A stretch of DNA of 64,000 nucleotides from Closterium sp. Naga37s-1 (GCA_947471745.1 CANJKZ010000503.1:583983-647982); one strand, 5' to 3'; positions 12,401 to 23,600 are shown, counted from the stretch's first letter. The notes: a model not told the origin generated them from the sequence alone. Program-made: numbers and translations.

Positions 12401-12898
12401 GGCCAGCAACTTGGTCTTCTTTTGGAGCTCACTATAGTTCAAATCAGCTCCCTCAAGCCGCGTCAACAAGTCGAAGAATTTCTGCACCCCTTCTTCTACG
12501 GGTTCATCTTCTTCAATTCGTAGCGTCGCCATTTGCCGTTCCAACACCACAGCTACCGCCGCTGTTGCAGGAGCGTGTACACCCTTGAGAGCAGCCCATG
12601 CCGTTGGTCCCTTCTCTGGATCACGCTGGAATGGCTTGATGTGACGGATCTGGCTGCTCCCCAACGCTTGCCCAAGTAGGAGGTAGCCTTGTGCGCTCTT
12701 CCGCACCCACAGGCTCTTCTCCGGGTCGTTCTCGGGGCGCTTCTCCGTTCCTTCCATCACCTCCAGCAGGTCGTAGTGGTCAAACACGTTCTCCATTCTG
12801 AAGGACCACTCAGCAAAGTTGTCACCGTTTAACTTGTCAAGGCCAAACACTCTAGGCTCGTCCCTAGATGGGCCAACACTTGGTTGCACGGGCGCCAT
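9461..12898 (-). CDS. Copia A gag-protease-integrase-RT N-terminal polyprotein
   Basis: Start chosen at ATG 12898 (context GACTCAGCCATGG); the frame is open further upstream only through a GTG inside the primer site. Visible in order: a gag-like region; a Gly/Arg-rich stretch; a CCHC zinc knuckle (CHYCHKTGHMWRDC, residues ~263-277); aspartic protease (VIDSGATYSM, ~370); GAG-pre-integrase (HRRMGHVALP); integrase catalytic D, D and E in VVMDVVGP (~649), IRTDRGGEF (~710) and GIAERAN (~746); an acidic linker; and the start of reverse transcriptase (~1050). The domain order protease-integrase-RT is that of Copia. It ends in a frameshift at 9461. Confidence 0.92.
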   Translation of the reverse strand: MAPVQPSVGPSRDEPRVFGLDKLNGDNFAEWSFRMENVFDHYDLLEVMEGTEKRPENDPEKSLWVRKSAQGYLLLGQALGSSQIRHIKPFQRDPEKGPTAWAALKGVHAPATAAVAVVLERQMATLRIEEDEPVEEGVQKFFDLLTRLEGADLNYSELQKKTKLLALLPESWSSLIINLNRDLPRLSLEDVKRAILQEDFRRRELASADGAGAASVGRGYGRGRGRGRGGGRFGGSNFSGGRGSGGYGSDDKSYGRGRGRFDGECHYCHKTGHMWRDCYKLPEGWTPAQGQEGRGVGGGRGRGRGGRGSRGGGAANMKNGDNDKDPSDDRYPGLFYFVSTQVPAGPEKDEGFEAPTAVGKVNLHPLDYWVIDSGATYSMTPHPDLLTELEPSPVKHVTSALGQRAEVKGMGKAMFKGADGKMVGLKSVLWVPSLAANLISVRRSAKAGMDTNSKGAKTYTARLGDRILWDLHEDRDVYNEMWQIPVVPMPKERQVAASISTKDEAVGNGDSTEGRAKEKESKKWNLGGTSKLGDHNKCGAAAKEQHKGEENPEAAAEEEYGESMWGAIASAAFSNPTSATGECDWLTLHRRMGHVALPILQQLVKNEMVAGIRVKGEPDEVLGCPTCIQAKFTRFPFPSSEATAKAPLDEVVMDVVGPLKLGAEYFLTIVDVYTRMTWVYVLAKKSDVAETLKTDWFPMVERQQDRLVKSIRTDRGGEFLSKEFGLWLKKNGIRHSLTMPYSPAMNGIAERANRTITEAACGLLIEAGLPDYFWPDAVRSACVAKNRALTHVGADKWVPYVEWLGRKPKVDMLRVFGCMCMALVPKHLRHNKLGAKAVWAVHLGMAQNSKGWLLWDPFTKKFLVSRDCKFMENFMYKDWKAENEAKIGVRFGEVKSSGLEHVELPLELSSGSTTTRQSSLVNGGEEANDAEEEEEEVQQVNERAPSVPSRTTSAPRIRATPQQRQGLQVPAAEEEGRGKRRVQPPNRLTYDAPGKQGKTALAGAAMMVGDDEESDYEECAFAFFSPVEMPGEPATLKEALESSDAEEWKKAMESELKSIEENDTFELVELPEGRTAITSKWLFKIKSDADGKIEHYKSRLVAKGYQQKEKVDFKELFAPVVKPPTLRTLFAGAAIKGWVVKKWTS

Positions 12899-13016
12899 GG
12901 CTGAGTCACGGGGTTGGCCTTGAGCTTGGGCTTCTCCACTGCCACCAGCACCTCTGCCACCCCTTTCCTCAGGTCCAGAAATTGTCGAAACTGCTCCAAG
13001 GGGCTCTGATACCACT

Positions 13017-13848
13017 TGTTATTATCACAGTAGGCTCCAATGTGCCTAAAACGAAAGATAGAGTGCACAGTCGGATTTCTGCACAGCGGCTTCAAACGTT
13101 CATAGCGTTCTGGTCACAGATTCAAATGACTTGATTCAACTTGGATCTGGAGCGTCTTATTGTTGCCTACAACAGACAATTGAGATCGCACGATTTCACT
13201 AAGTATTGACGACACAGCGTCAGTTTGAACGAACGGCACTATGGCAGCCACTATAGTCTTAGAACACAAGATAGGAAGAGTTAGGAAGAGTTACGAGTTG
13301 GGAATGACTCCCCGCTCCTACAAACCCCAAGAGCCGAGGTACAGTGACGTGGAACAGTGTCACACTGTCCCCAACCACGAAGGGTCTCGAAACTACCCTT
13401 CACTAAGGCCTACACCAACTGAAATGTTACACTACACAAAGTAATGTAACTATCTTCAATCTCTTGAGGTGTACCCTTTTGGCGAGCTTCGCGATCACTT
13501 GAATGTTGACACCAGGGGCTCGGGTTCTTCATCACAAACTCATCCTTGAGTTCTTGATGGGTCTGCTGCACACACCTGCGACACGCCGAACGTTCGACAA
13601 GCGACAAAATAGAAACCGCGCACGACAAAATAGAAACCACGCGGGACACACAAAATGACCACGTTACACGCGACTAGCGATAATTCGCTATTGACTTGAC
13701 ACACACACTCGACATCATGACCCATCATTCACACACTATTATAAGCATGAAATATATATTTATTTCATGCACTCATTCCATTCCATGCACACACGCATGC
13801 ACGCACACGGACAACAAGCCGAGTGCAAACCGTAGGGTTGCACCAAGA
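13017..13848 (-). repeat. LTR 2 of A/B (shared, middle)
   Basis: 832 bp. It serves as 5' LTR of A and 3' LTR of B. It is almost identical to LTR 1 and shares with it the base (CACCAAGA, not CACCAACA) at its right end. Confidence 0.92.
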
Positions 13849-13887
13849 AACTCCCCCTCGGATTGTTGGCCTTAGGATCTTGCTCTC

Positions 13888-14304
13888 TTAGTTCAGAGCC
13901 ATCCCAGCCAGCTTGCAACACTTCCAATGCTGCTGCTCCACCAGCCTCTTGGTCATCATGTCAGCCGGCTGCCCCGTGGTCTTCACGTAGCGCAACTCAA
14001 CTTCACCCGCGGTTACCATGCTCCTCGTCCAATGCCACTTCACCCTCATGTGCTTCGTGAGTCCATGCAACACAGGGTTCTTAGTAAGAGCAATGGCACC
14101 TTGGCTGTCACAGTACAGTGGGGTAGGTCCTTGCTGCTCCTCCCCCAGTTCAGCCAACAAACGCCGCTGCCACACAATCTCCCGTACCGCACGGAAGAGT
14201 GCCATGTACTCGGACTCCACCGAGCTCAAAGCTTGGTCAACCTGCTTCTTTCTCTCCCCAAGCAGTTGGGCCTCCACCAACACAGCATATGAAGCCTCCC
14301 ACAC
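13888..14304 (-). pseudogene. Copia B RNase H and C-terminal fragment (frameshifted)
   Basis: Identical in translation to the element A fragment at 8242-8658 and separated from the RT fragment by the same frame break. Confidence 0.85.
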
Positions 14305-15134
14305 TTGTCATGTCCTCTGGTTCCGATGCATATGAAGAACAAACGCCCGGGTTCAACACCATCCGCGCCCTTTTGGCGCCTTTGTGCCGCCGCCGAGTAT
14401 TGCAGCCCAACGGTCGGTGTTTGGCCAAGATACTTGGCCACCCTCATTCCAGCTGCTACGTGCTCCTCATTAGGGCATTGCACAACCCTAGCCAGCTGCC
14501 CAGTAGCAAACGCGACGTCCGGTCGGGTGTTTACCGCCGCATACATGAGGCTGCCCACCAACGAGTGAAAACGGCGCCTCTCCTCTTCTCCAACGCTCTC
14601 CTCCTCTGGCCCCTTCACACACTTGAACCCAGAGGGAAAGGGAGTAGCCACATGACCTTCACTCTGGCCGAAGTTGGCGGCCAACGCCTCCAGGTACTTC
14701 TGTTGGTGCACTCGCATGCTCCGCTTCTCCACGTCTCGTTCGATGTGGAGCCCAAGGTAGAAGTTCACGTCACCAAGGGACTTGTACTTGAACTTGTCTT
14801 GCAGCTTCAGCATCACCTCCTTCACAAGGTCAGAGGAGGGTGAGAATATGAGAATGTCATCCACATAAACCACCATGAAGCTCCTCTGCTCCCCCTCGCC
14901 AAGCATGAACAAGGAGTGATCGGCCGTTGAGGGAGTGAAGCCGATCCCCTCCAACACTTCGCGCAGCTTCATGTACCATTGCCTAGGGGCCTGCTTCAGC
15001 CCATAGAGGGCCTTCTTCAGCTTCCACACTCTGCCACTACCATCATCAAACCCCTCTGGCTGCGCCATAAAAATCTCCTCCTCAAGGATGCCGTTAAGGA
15101 ATGCCGTTACGATGTCCATTTTTTTACTACCCAT
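14226..15134 (-). pseudogene. Copia B reverse transcriptase fragment (frameshifted)
   Basis: Identical in translation to 8580-9488, with the YVDD catalytic box present. The same homopolymer frame change (about 15119-15125) separates it from the upstream polyprotein. Confidence 0.87.
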
Positions 15135-18100
15135 CCTTTGATTGCGGCTCCCGCGAATAGGGTTCGCAGCGTCGGCGGCTTCACCACAGGGGCAAACAGC
15201 TCCTTGAAGTCCACCTTCTCCTTCTGCTGGTACCCCTTGGCTACAAGCCTAGACTTGTAGTGCTCGATCTTGCCGTCGGCATCCGACTTGATTTTGAAGA
15301 GCCACTTGGACGTTATCGCCGTACGCCCCTCCGGTAGCTCCACCAATTCAAACGTGTCGTTCTCCTCGATGCTCTTCAGCTCACTCTCCATGGCCTTCTT
15401 CCACTCCTCAGCATCACTACTCTCCAAAGCCTCCTTGAGAGTTGCTGGTTCTCCCGGCATCTCCACCGGAGAGAAGAACGCGAAGGCACACTCCTCGTAG
15501 TCACTCTCCTCGTCGTCTCCGACCATCATTGCCGCTCCGGCCAGGGCTGTCTTGCCCTGCTTTCCCGGTGCATCATAGGTCAGCCTATTAGGGGGTTGAA
15601 CTCTCCTCTTCCCCCTTCCTTCCTCCTCAGCTGCAGGGACTTGAAGGCCTTGGCGTTGCTGCGGTGTGGCTCGAATCCGTGGAGCACTCGTAGTGCGGGA
15701 AGGGACTGATGGTGCACGCTCGTTCACTTGCTGCACCTCCTCCTCTTCTTCCTCTGCATCATTGGCCTCCTCTCCCCCATTCACAAGGGAGGATTGCCTC
15801 GTGGTTGTGCTGCCGCTGCTCAGCTCCAAAGGCAGCTCCACATGCTCCAAACCGGAACTCTTCACCTCCCCAAACCGCACGCCTATCTTCGCCTCATTCT
15901 CCGCCTTCCAATCCTTGTACATGAAGTTCTCCATGAACTTGCAGTCCCTGCTCACCAAGAACTTCTTGGTGAATGGGTCCCAAAGAAGCCATCCCTTGCT
16001 GTTTTGAGCCATGCCCAAGTGCACGGCCCACACCGCCTTGGCACCAAGCTTGTTGTGCCGAAGATGCTTAGGCACGAGCGCCATGCACATGCACCCGAAC
16101 ACCCGAAGCATATCCACCTTTGGCTTCCTTCCTAGCCACTCCACATAGGGCACCCATTTGTCTGCTCCCACATGAGTCAAGGCTCTGTTCTTGGCCACAC
16201 ACGCGCTCCGCACCGCATCAGGCCAGAAATAGTCGGGTAGCCCGGCTTCAATGAGCAACCCGCATGCCGCCTCCGTGATTGTGCGGTTCGCTCGCTCGGC
16301 GATGCCGTTCATTGCAGGGGAGTATGGCATGGTGAGGGAGTGCCGAATACCATTCTTCTTCAGCCACAACCCAAACTCCTTGCTCAGGAACTCTCCCCCT
16401 CGATCGGTGCGGATTGACTTGACCAGACGGTCTTGTTGCCGCTCCACCATCGGGAACCAATCCGTCTTCAACGTTTCAGCCACGTCGCTCTTCTTGGCCA
16501 GCACATACACCCAAGTCATGCGGGTGTAGACGTCGACAATGGTGAGAAAATACTCAGCTCCAAGCTTCAGGGGGCCCACCACGTCCATCACCACCTCATC
16601 AAGTGGTGCCTTTGCCGTTGCCTCCGAACTAGGGAACGGAAACCGGGTGAACTTGGCTTGAATGCACGTCGGGCAGCCAAGCACCTCATCGGGCTCCCCC
16701 TTCACACGTATGCCAGCAACCATCTCATTCTTCACTAGCTGCTGCAAGATAGGCAAGGCCACATGCCCCATTCGCCGATGCAAGGTAAGCCAATCACACT
16801 CTCCCGTAGCCGAAGTCGGATTGGAGAATGCCGCGCTCGCAATAGCGCCCCACATGCTCTCTCCGTACTCCTCCTCCGCTGCTGCCTCGGGGTTCTCCTC
16901 ACCCTTGTGCTGCTCCTTGGCTGCTGCACCACACTTGTTATGATCACCGAGCTTGCTGGTCCCTCCAAGATTCCACTTCTTGGACTCCTTCTCCTTAGCG
17001 CGACCTTCCGTGCTATCGCCGTTACCAACCGCTTCATCCTTGGTGCTGATGCTTGCTGCCACTTGCCTCTCCTTAGGCATAGGGACCACTGGGATCTGCC
17101 ACATCTCGTTGTAGACATCCCTATCCTCATGAAGGTCCCAAAGAATTCGATCGCCAAGCCTTGCGGTGTAGGTCTTGGCTCCCTTCGAGTTCGTGTCCAT
17201 GCCGGCCTTTGCCGACCGCCGCACGGAAATCAGGTTTGCAGCAAGGCTGGGCACCCAAAGCACGTTCTTGAGGCCCACCATCTTCCCATCAGCACCCTTG
17301 AACATGGCCTTCCCCATGCCTTTCACCTCTGCTCGCTGCCCCAAAGCCGATGTGACATGCTTCACCGGTGACGGTTCGAGTTCGGTGAGTAAGTCCGGGT
17401 GAGGTGTCATGCTATAGGTAGCGCCACTATCGATCACCCAATAGTCAAGGGGGTGTAGGTTCACCTTCCCCACAGCTGTTGGCGCCTCAAAGCCTTCGTC
17501 CTTCTCTGGACCAGCTGGTACTTGCGTCGACACGAAGTAGAATAGACCCGGGTACCGATCGTCGCTCGGGTCCTTGTCGTTATCTCCGTTCTTCATGTTT
17601 GCAGCTCCACCTCCGCGACTGCCACGGCCTCCACGGCCTCTTCCTCTCCCTCCCCCTACTCCTCTACCCTCTTGGCCTTGAGCAGGGGTCCATCCTTCAG
17701 GGAGTTTGTAGCAATCGCGCCACATGTGTCCGGTCTTGTGGCAATAATGGCACTCGCCATCGAACCGACCGCGACCGCGTCCGTAGCTTTTGTCGTCGCT
17801 GCCGTAACCGCCACTCCCGCGGCCTCCACTGAAGTTGCTGCCACCAAACCTTCCTCCCCCTCGTCCTCTGCCTCTTCCACGGCCATATCCACGGCCGACA
17901 CTCGCTGCCCCAGCGCCATCCGCACTCGCCAACTCACGGCGGCGGAAATCCTCTTGAAGGATAGCTCGCTTCACGTCTTCAAGCGAGAGGCGGGGCAAGT
18001 CGCGATTCAGGTTGATGATGAGAGAGGACCATGACTCGGGGAGTAGGGCCAGCAACTTGGTCTTCTTTTGGAGCTCACTATAGTTCAAATCAGCTCCCTC

Positions 18101-18544
18101 AAGCCGCGTCAACAAGTCGAAGAATTTCTGCACCCCTTCTTCTACGGGTTCATCTTCTTCAATTCGTAGCGTCGCCATTTGCCGTTCCAACACCACAGCT
18201 ACCGCCGCTGTTGCAGGAGCGTGTACACCCTTGAGAGCAGCCCATGCCGTTGGTCCCTTCTCTGGATCACGCTGGAATGGCTTGATGTGACGGATCTGGC
18301 TGCTCCCCAACGCTTGCCCAAGTAGGAGGTAGCCTTGTGCGCTCTTCCGCACCCACAGGCTCTTCTCCGGGTCGTTCTCGGGGCGCTTCTCCGTTCCTTC
18401 CATCACCTCCAGCAGGTCGTAGTGGTCAAACACGTTCTCCATTCTGAAGGACCACTCAGCAAAGTTGTCACCGTTTAACTTGTCAAGGCCAAACACTCTA
18501 GGCTCGTCCCTAGATGGGCCAACACTTGGTTGCACGGGCGCCAT
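15107..18544 (-). CDS. Copia B gag-protease-integrase-RT N-terminal polyprotein
   Basis: Start at ATG 18544. Domain content equals copy A: zinc knuckle, DSGA protease, integrase with its D, D and E motifs, and the start of RT. The only coding difference seen is one Ser/Asn codon (A: LKSVLW; B: LKNVLW, base near 17270). It ends at the same shared frameshift. Confidence 0.92.
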   Translation of the reverse strand: MAPVQPSVGPSRDEPRVFGLDKLNGDNFAEWSFRMENVFDHYDLLEVMEGTEKRPENDPEKSLWVRKSAQGYLLLGQALGSSQIRHIKPFQRDPEKGPTAWAALKGVHAPATAAVAVVLERQMATLRIEEDEPVEEGVQKFFDLLTRLEGADLNYSELQKKTKLLALLPESWSSLIINLNRDLPRLSLEDVKRAILQEDFRRRELASADGAGAASVGRGYGRGRGRGRGGGRFGGSNFSGGRGSGGYGSDDKSYGRGRGRFDGECHYCHKTGHMWRDCYKLPEGWTPAQGQEGRGVGGGRGRGRGGRGSRGGGAANMKNGDNDKDPSDDRYPGLFYFVSTQVPAGPEKDEGFEAPTAVGKVNLHPLDYWVIDSGATYSMTPHPDLLTELEPSPVKHVTSALGQRAEVKGMGKAMFKGADGKMVGLKNVLWVPSLAANLISVRRSAKAGMDTNSKGAKTYTARLGDRILWDLHEDRDVYNEMWQIPVVPMPKERQVAASISTKDEAVGNGDSTEGRAKEKESKKWNLGGTSKLGDHNKCGAAAKEQHKGEENPEAAAEEEYGESMWGAIASAAFSNPTSATGECDWLTLHRRMGHVALPILQQLVKNEMVAGIRVKGEPDEVLGCPTCIQAKFTRFPFPSSEATAKAPLDEVVMDVVGPLKLGAEYFLTIVDVYTRMTWVYVLAKKSDVAETLKTDWFPMVERQQDRLVKSIRTDRGGEFLSKEFGLWLKKNGIRHSLTMPYSPAMNGIAERANRTITEAACGLLIEAGLPDYFWPDAVRSACVAKNRALTHVGADKWVPYVEWLGRKPKVDMLRVFGCMCMALVPKHLRHNKLGAKAVWAVHLGMAQNSKGWLLWDPFTKKFLVSRDCKFMENFMYKDWKAENEAKIGVRFGEVKSSGLEHVELPLELSSGSTTTRQSSLVNGGEEANDAEEEEEEVQQVNERAPSVPSRTTSAPRIRATPQQRQGLQVPAAEEEGRGKRRVQPPNRLTYDAPGKQGKTALAGAAMMVGDDEESDYEECAFAFFSPVEMPGEPATLKEALESSDAEEWKKAMESELKSIEENDTFELVELPEGRTAITSKWLFKIKSDADGKIEHYKSRLVAKGYQQKEKVDFKELFAPVVKPPTLRTLFAGAAIKGWVVKKWTS

Positions 18545-18662
18545 GGCTGAGTCACGGGGTTGGCCTTGAGCTTGGGCTTCTCCACTGCCACCAGCACCTC
18601 TGCCACCCCTTTCCTCAGGTCCAGAAATTGTCGAAACTGCTCCAAGGGGCTCTGATACCACT

Positions 18663-19494
18663 TGTTATAGTCACAGTAGGCTCCAATGTGCCTAAAACGA
18701 AAGATAGAGTGCACAGTCGGATTTCTGCACAGCGGCTTCAAACGTTCATAGCGTTCTGGTCACAGCTTCAAATGACTTGATTCAACTTGGATCTGGAGCG
18801 TCCTATTGTCGCCTACAATAGGCAATTTAGATCGCACGATTTGACTAAGTATTGACGACACAGCGTCAGTTTGAACGAACGGCACTATGGCAGCCACTAT
18901 AGTCTTAGAACACAAGATAGGAAGAGTTAGGAAGAGTTACGAGTTGGGAATGACTCCCAGCTCGTACAAACCCCAAGAGCCGAGGTACAGTGATGTGGAA
19001 CAGTGTCACACTGTCCCCAACCACGAAGGGTCTCGAAACTACCCTTCAGTAGGGCCTACACCAACTGAAATGTTACACTACACAAAGTAATGTAACTATC
19101 TTCAATCTCTTGAGGTGTACCCTTTTGGCGAGCTTCGCGATCACTTGAATGTTGACACCAGGGGCTCGGGTTCTTCATCACAAACTCATCCTTGAGTTCT
19201 TGATGGGTCTGCTGCACACACCTGCGACACGCCGAACGTTTGACAAGCGACAAAATAGAAACCGCGCACGACAAAATAGAAACCACGCGGGACACACAAA
19301 ACGACCACGTTACACGCGACTAGCGGTAATTCGCTATTGACTTGACACACACGCTCGACATCATGACCCATCATTCACACACTATTATAAGCATGAAATA
19401 TATATTTATTTCATGCACTCATTCCATTCCACGCACACACGCATGCACGCACACGGACAACAAGCCGAGTGCAAACCGTAGGGTTGCACCAACA
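18663..19494 (-). repeat. LTR 3 of A/B (right, 5' LTR of B)
   Basis: 832 bp. It differs from LTR 1 and LTR 2 at about twenty positions (for example cctattgtcgcctac versus cttattgttgcctac) and keeps the canonical TG/CA end (CACCAACA). CTACC follows at 19495. Confidence 0.92.
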
Positions 19495-19549
19495 CTACCT
19501 AGCAGAGCAAGCATGCAGGTATATATATAAATCACAGTACAAGCAAAGT

Positions 19550-20689
19550 CTACAGCAAGTGAGGCAAAGTGGGCACAAGGCCTAACAAAGTGCAGAAACG
19601 CTGATGATCACCACATGGAAGTGCCTTGGTGAATATATCAGCAGTGTTGGCCCGAGTGGCCATGTGAGCAAGACGAAGCTGACCACGCTGCTGCAACTCT
19701 CGAGCCAGGAAGTAACGCAGAGCGATGTGCTTCGTTCTGTGCTCCAGTCTGTGCTCCTGACACAAGGCAATGGCGGCCTTGTTGTCGACGTACAGCACTG
19801 GAGGAGAACGAGGCCGCTCTCCCAAGTCGGTCAGCAGGTAGGTGAGCCAGCGTAACTCCTGTGCAGCCATGGCTGTGGCGTAGATCTCAGCCTCACAACT
19901 GGAGCTGAGAACAGAAGACGAGCGTGTAGAACGCCAAGAAACTGAACCCGAGCCAAGGCTGAAGGTGTAACCCTGTGACGACCGCTGCGTAGCCTGGTTG
20001 TCAAGCCAAGAAGCGTCTGAGTGCCCAGTGAGGACAACTGCGCTCCGCCCTCCAAGCACGAGCCCCATGCCCGATGTACCGCACAAGTAGCGCAGTACCC
20101 TCTTCGCAGCATCCATGTGCACCTTTTGGTGCCGACCAGGAGCCACGTAGCGAGCCAGAAGGCCAAGAGGGTACGCAAGGTCAGGTCGAGTGCAGGTCAT
20201 CAGGTACATGAGGCAGCCCACTAGCTCTGGGTACGGGCCACTCGGCTCTACGGACTCGTCCGAAGGTGGAGCTGAGAGCGAGTGGCCTGTAGCCAGAGGA
20301 GTGTGCTGTGGCGAGGACCAGGTGAAGTCGAAGCGCTGAAGGACCTGCTGCACCATGTGTGACTGAGTCAGTGTGATGGTGCGGCGTGCTCTGTCCCGGG
20401 TGATCTGCAAGCCAAGGTAGCTGCGCAGTTCACCCAGGTCTGTGCACGTGTGTCTCTTCTGCAGCTCCGACTTCACCAGGGCGAGAGCCTCAGTGTCAGC
20501 AGTGGCAAAGACCAAGTCGTCGACGTACACGAGGATGTAGAACGGCGGCAGCGACGTGTCGGTGCGCAGAAACAGCGACGGGTCAGCAGTCGACGGAGCA
20601 AACCCAAGAGCCGCAAGTGTAGTCCTCGGTGTGTCGTGCCACTCACGTGGTGCCTGGCGGGACCGTAGACTGGCCGCCGGAGGCTCCAC
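19550..20689 (-). pseudogene. Element C reverse transcriptase and RNase H part (after frameshift)
   Basis: Downstream part of the element C polyprotein: RQAPREWH, the YVDD box (LVYVDDLVFATAD), DASW and the SSCEAEIYA RNase H segment, a VDNKAAIAL segment and a NTADIFTKAL tail. Its frame joins the upstream ORF after loss of about one base near 20659-20664. It stops at 19550, next to the C 3' untranslated region where the A/B tandem is inserted. Confidence 0.88.
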
Positions 20690-23600
20690 TGGGTACCAGG
20701 AGGGAACGACCCAGTGAAGCCAGGAGGGCGGCGCAGCCAGATCTCCTCGTGCAGGCTGTCCTGTAAGAAAGCTGTGCTGAAGTCAAGAGAGTGAAGCTCG
20801 TAGTCACGCTGAGGGGCAACGTGCAGCGGTACCCGAAGAGTGGTCATCTTCGGGGTGGAGGAGAAGGTCTGAAAAAAGTCTACTCCCTCTCGCTGACTGA
20901 AACCTCGAGCAACGTAACGAGCCTTGAAGACAGGCGGAGAACCAGGCGGCCGCTTCACCCTGAAAATCCACATGCCACTGACGATGTTCGCCCCAGGAGG
21001 GGGAACCTCGTCAACGTAAGTGCCTGTGGACTTCCAGGATGCCATCTCTGCGTCCATGGCTGTCTGCCATTGAGAGGAGTACTCACCCGCGATCGCCTCA
21101 GCGTAAGAGCGCGGGGTCGGGATGTCTGGTGCATCCGGGTCTCCCTCAGGGGCAAGCAGCATGGACACGAGATGAGGCGCAGCGGCTGCAAGACACTCAA
21201 GGTCCTCCTGCCTGTCCTCAAGGACGTCTGTGCCAAGAGCACACTCACCCCCGACGGACGGAGGACATACAGACTCAGACTCAGCAACAAGACTAGCGGC
21301 GTGGTCTAGACGACAGGCAGCAGCAAAGTCAACAAGCTCAGTGACTAGGGCAGACGCAGCAGCAGACTCAAAAGACGGGTCAGTGACAACTGTGGCTAGC
21401 AGACGCGTGACAGTAGGGTGAGCAGCACGGGTGCGGTCAGACTCAGGCTCAGGAACGGTAGGCAGAGAAGACGCAGGAGGGGACGGCAGGGGAACACGCT
21501 GCGGAGGAGAGGAAGGACGACGGACTACGAGGTGGGAGCCGGTGACAGCCGGCTGACGCGAACGAGGAACACGACGACCAGGACGACCAGAACGGACAGG
21601 CGAGATAGGACGCGACGCAGGCTCACGACGCTCAGTAAGACCCCCTGTCTGCTCAGTGTAAGGAGAAGGAGCAGGCAGCGGTGAGCCAGGCTGTAACGGA
21701 AGACCAGTAGACGAAGGGGGACTAAGAACCTGGCGAAGCACAGAGTCAGACGGTGGCTGAGACGACGGAGACGGTGGAGCAAAGAACAGGCGGGCCTGTG
21801 CAGTGCCACCAGCACCAGCAGCTCCAGCACCCGCAGCAGCTCCAGCAGCTCCAGAACCCTCAGCGCCAGCTCCTCCAGGACCAGCTCCACCAGCAGCAGC
21901 ACCCCCAGAACCGGCACCTCCAGTCCCAGGGTCTCCAGTCTCAGTGTCTCCAGCAGCAGCACCCCCAGACCCAGGGCCTCCAGCACTAGCACCCTCAGGC
22001 TCAGCACCTCTAGCCCCAGCAGCTCCAGTACCTCTAGTACGAGCACCTCCGGGACCAGCACCACTCCCAGCTCCAGTAACGTCAGCAGAAGTAACTCCAG
22101 CGGCAGAGCCCCGAGCTCCAGAAGCACGACCCTGACGGCGACCGTACCAGTCGTGCAGCTGCTGTGAGGTGAGAGGCACACGCGGACGAAGGCGGCTACT
22201 CCAAGGAGACCGCGCAAAAGCAGACTCAGAGCCCTCAGCGTTAGCACCCGCAGCAGCTCCAGAACCTCCAGCGCCAGCACCCGCAGCAAGTGCAGAACCT
22301 CCAGCTCCAGCACCCTCAGCAGCTCCAGAACCTCCAGCAGAAACAACTCCAGTAGCAGAGTCACCAGCTCCAGCGCCTCCCGCAGCAGGGCCCCTAGCTC
22401 CAGCAGCGCGACCCTGACGGCCAGCGTACCACTCACGCAGCTGCTGTGGGGAGAGAGGGAGTCGACGACGAGAGCGCAGCGGCGAGGCACCAGCAGAGCG
22501 ACTACGCAGACGGCCGCTCCAGGGAGACTGCTCACCAGACGCCTCAGCGCCTCCAGGTGCAGCAACCCCAGACTCAGTACCCCTAGGGACAGCACCCCCA
22601 GACTCCTCACACCCAGGCTCAGCACCTCTAGTCTCCGCACCCCCAGGCTCCGCACCTCCAGGCTCCGCACCCCCAGGCTCAGCACCCCCAGAAACAGTAC
22701 CCCGAGCAGGACCACCCTCAGCAAGACATGAGTCACCAGTGACCTCAACCGGCGCAGTCAAGGGGGGAGGGTCTACCTGAGACACACCTGAAGGAGCAGG
22801 ACCGGGAGCGGGGAGGGGGTCTACCTGGGGAGCACCTGGAGCGAGGAAGAGCGGCGGGGGGGGGAGAGGCGCAGTGCGGTATTGGAAGAGACGGTAAAAG
22901 GGAACCGACTTGTCGAACGTGACGTCCTGAGAGGGGAAGACACGGCGCGAGGTGGGGTGGTAAAACTGCCAACCAGGCGCGTCAGGGACAAAGCCAAGGA
23001 AGACACAGGGAACAGCGCGGGCGGAGAGCTTGTCCGCGGTGGTATCGCAGACAAAGGCACGAGCACCCCAGACCCGGAAACGCGACGCATCGCCAACCTT
23101 CCCCGTCCACAGCAGTGTGGGCGAGGTCTCCGGCAAGGAGACACGGGGCCAGAGGTTGAGCTGATGCGCGGCGTACTGGACCGCAAATGGCCACAGAAAA
23201 TGGGGGGCAGCCGCATGGATCATGGAGGTACGAGCGACCTCCATGACTAAGCCAATGCGGCGCTCAGCAACCCCATTCTGCTGCGGAGAGGCCGGAAGCG
23301 TGAACGTCTGGCGGATGCCGTGCTCCGCACAGAAGGCTGCCAAGAGGTCTGAGGAGAACTCACCACCTCTGTCAGAGTGCAGACGCAGGACAGGAAAGTC
23401 CGACTGGAACCGCTCGCGGAGCTGGAGACGAACAGCGCGGATCCAAGGGATCAAAACATCAGGGACATCCCCCTTGCGCTGCAAGGGGAAGACCGTGGTG
23501 GAACGCGTGTAGTCGTCGACGAGCAGCAGGAAGTACAGCTCGTGGCCCGGTCCACGGACGCGGGCTGGGCCCCACACGTCCAGGTGGAGAGTTTTCAGGG

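Larger units (their letters stand above)
7371..19494 (-). mobile_element. Tandem Copia LTR retrotransposon A+B (three LTRs, two internals)
   Basis: The structure is LTR (7371-8202), internal A (8203-13016), LTR (13017-13848), internal B (13849-18662), LTR (18663-19494), with an exact 5646-bp period. The outer LTRs are flanked by CTACC (7366-7370 and 19495-19499), so the whole unit occupies one insertion site in element C. Each internal region has a primer site TGGTATCAGAGCC (reverse complement; + coordinates 13002-13014 and 18648-18660) complementary to initiator tRNA-Met, and a polypurine tract GAGGGGGAGTT (8203-8213 and 13849-13859). By eye, A and B differ by one base in the coding part. 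Confidence 0.93.

Noticed and set aside
9461..13015. Polyprotein start at 13015 (1184 codons)
   Set aside because: That start is a GTG inside the tRNA primer site; ATG 12898 with good context is the more likely start.
21525..22748. 407-codon minus-strand ORF rich in Leu, Val and Arg
   Set aside because: Shadow of the repetitive Gly/Ala/Pro linker of the element C polyprotein in another frame.
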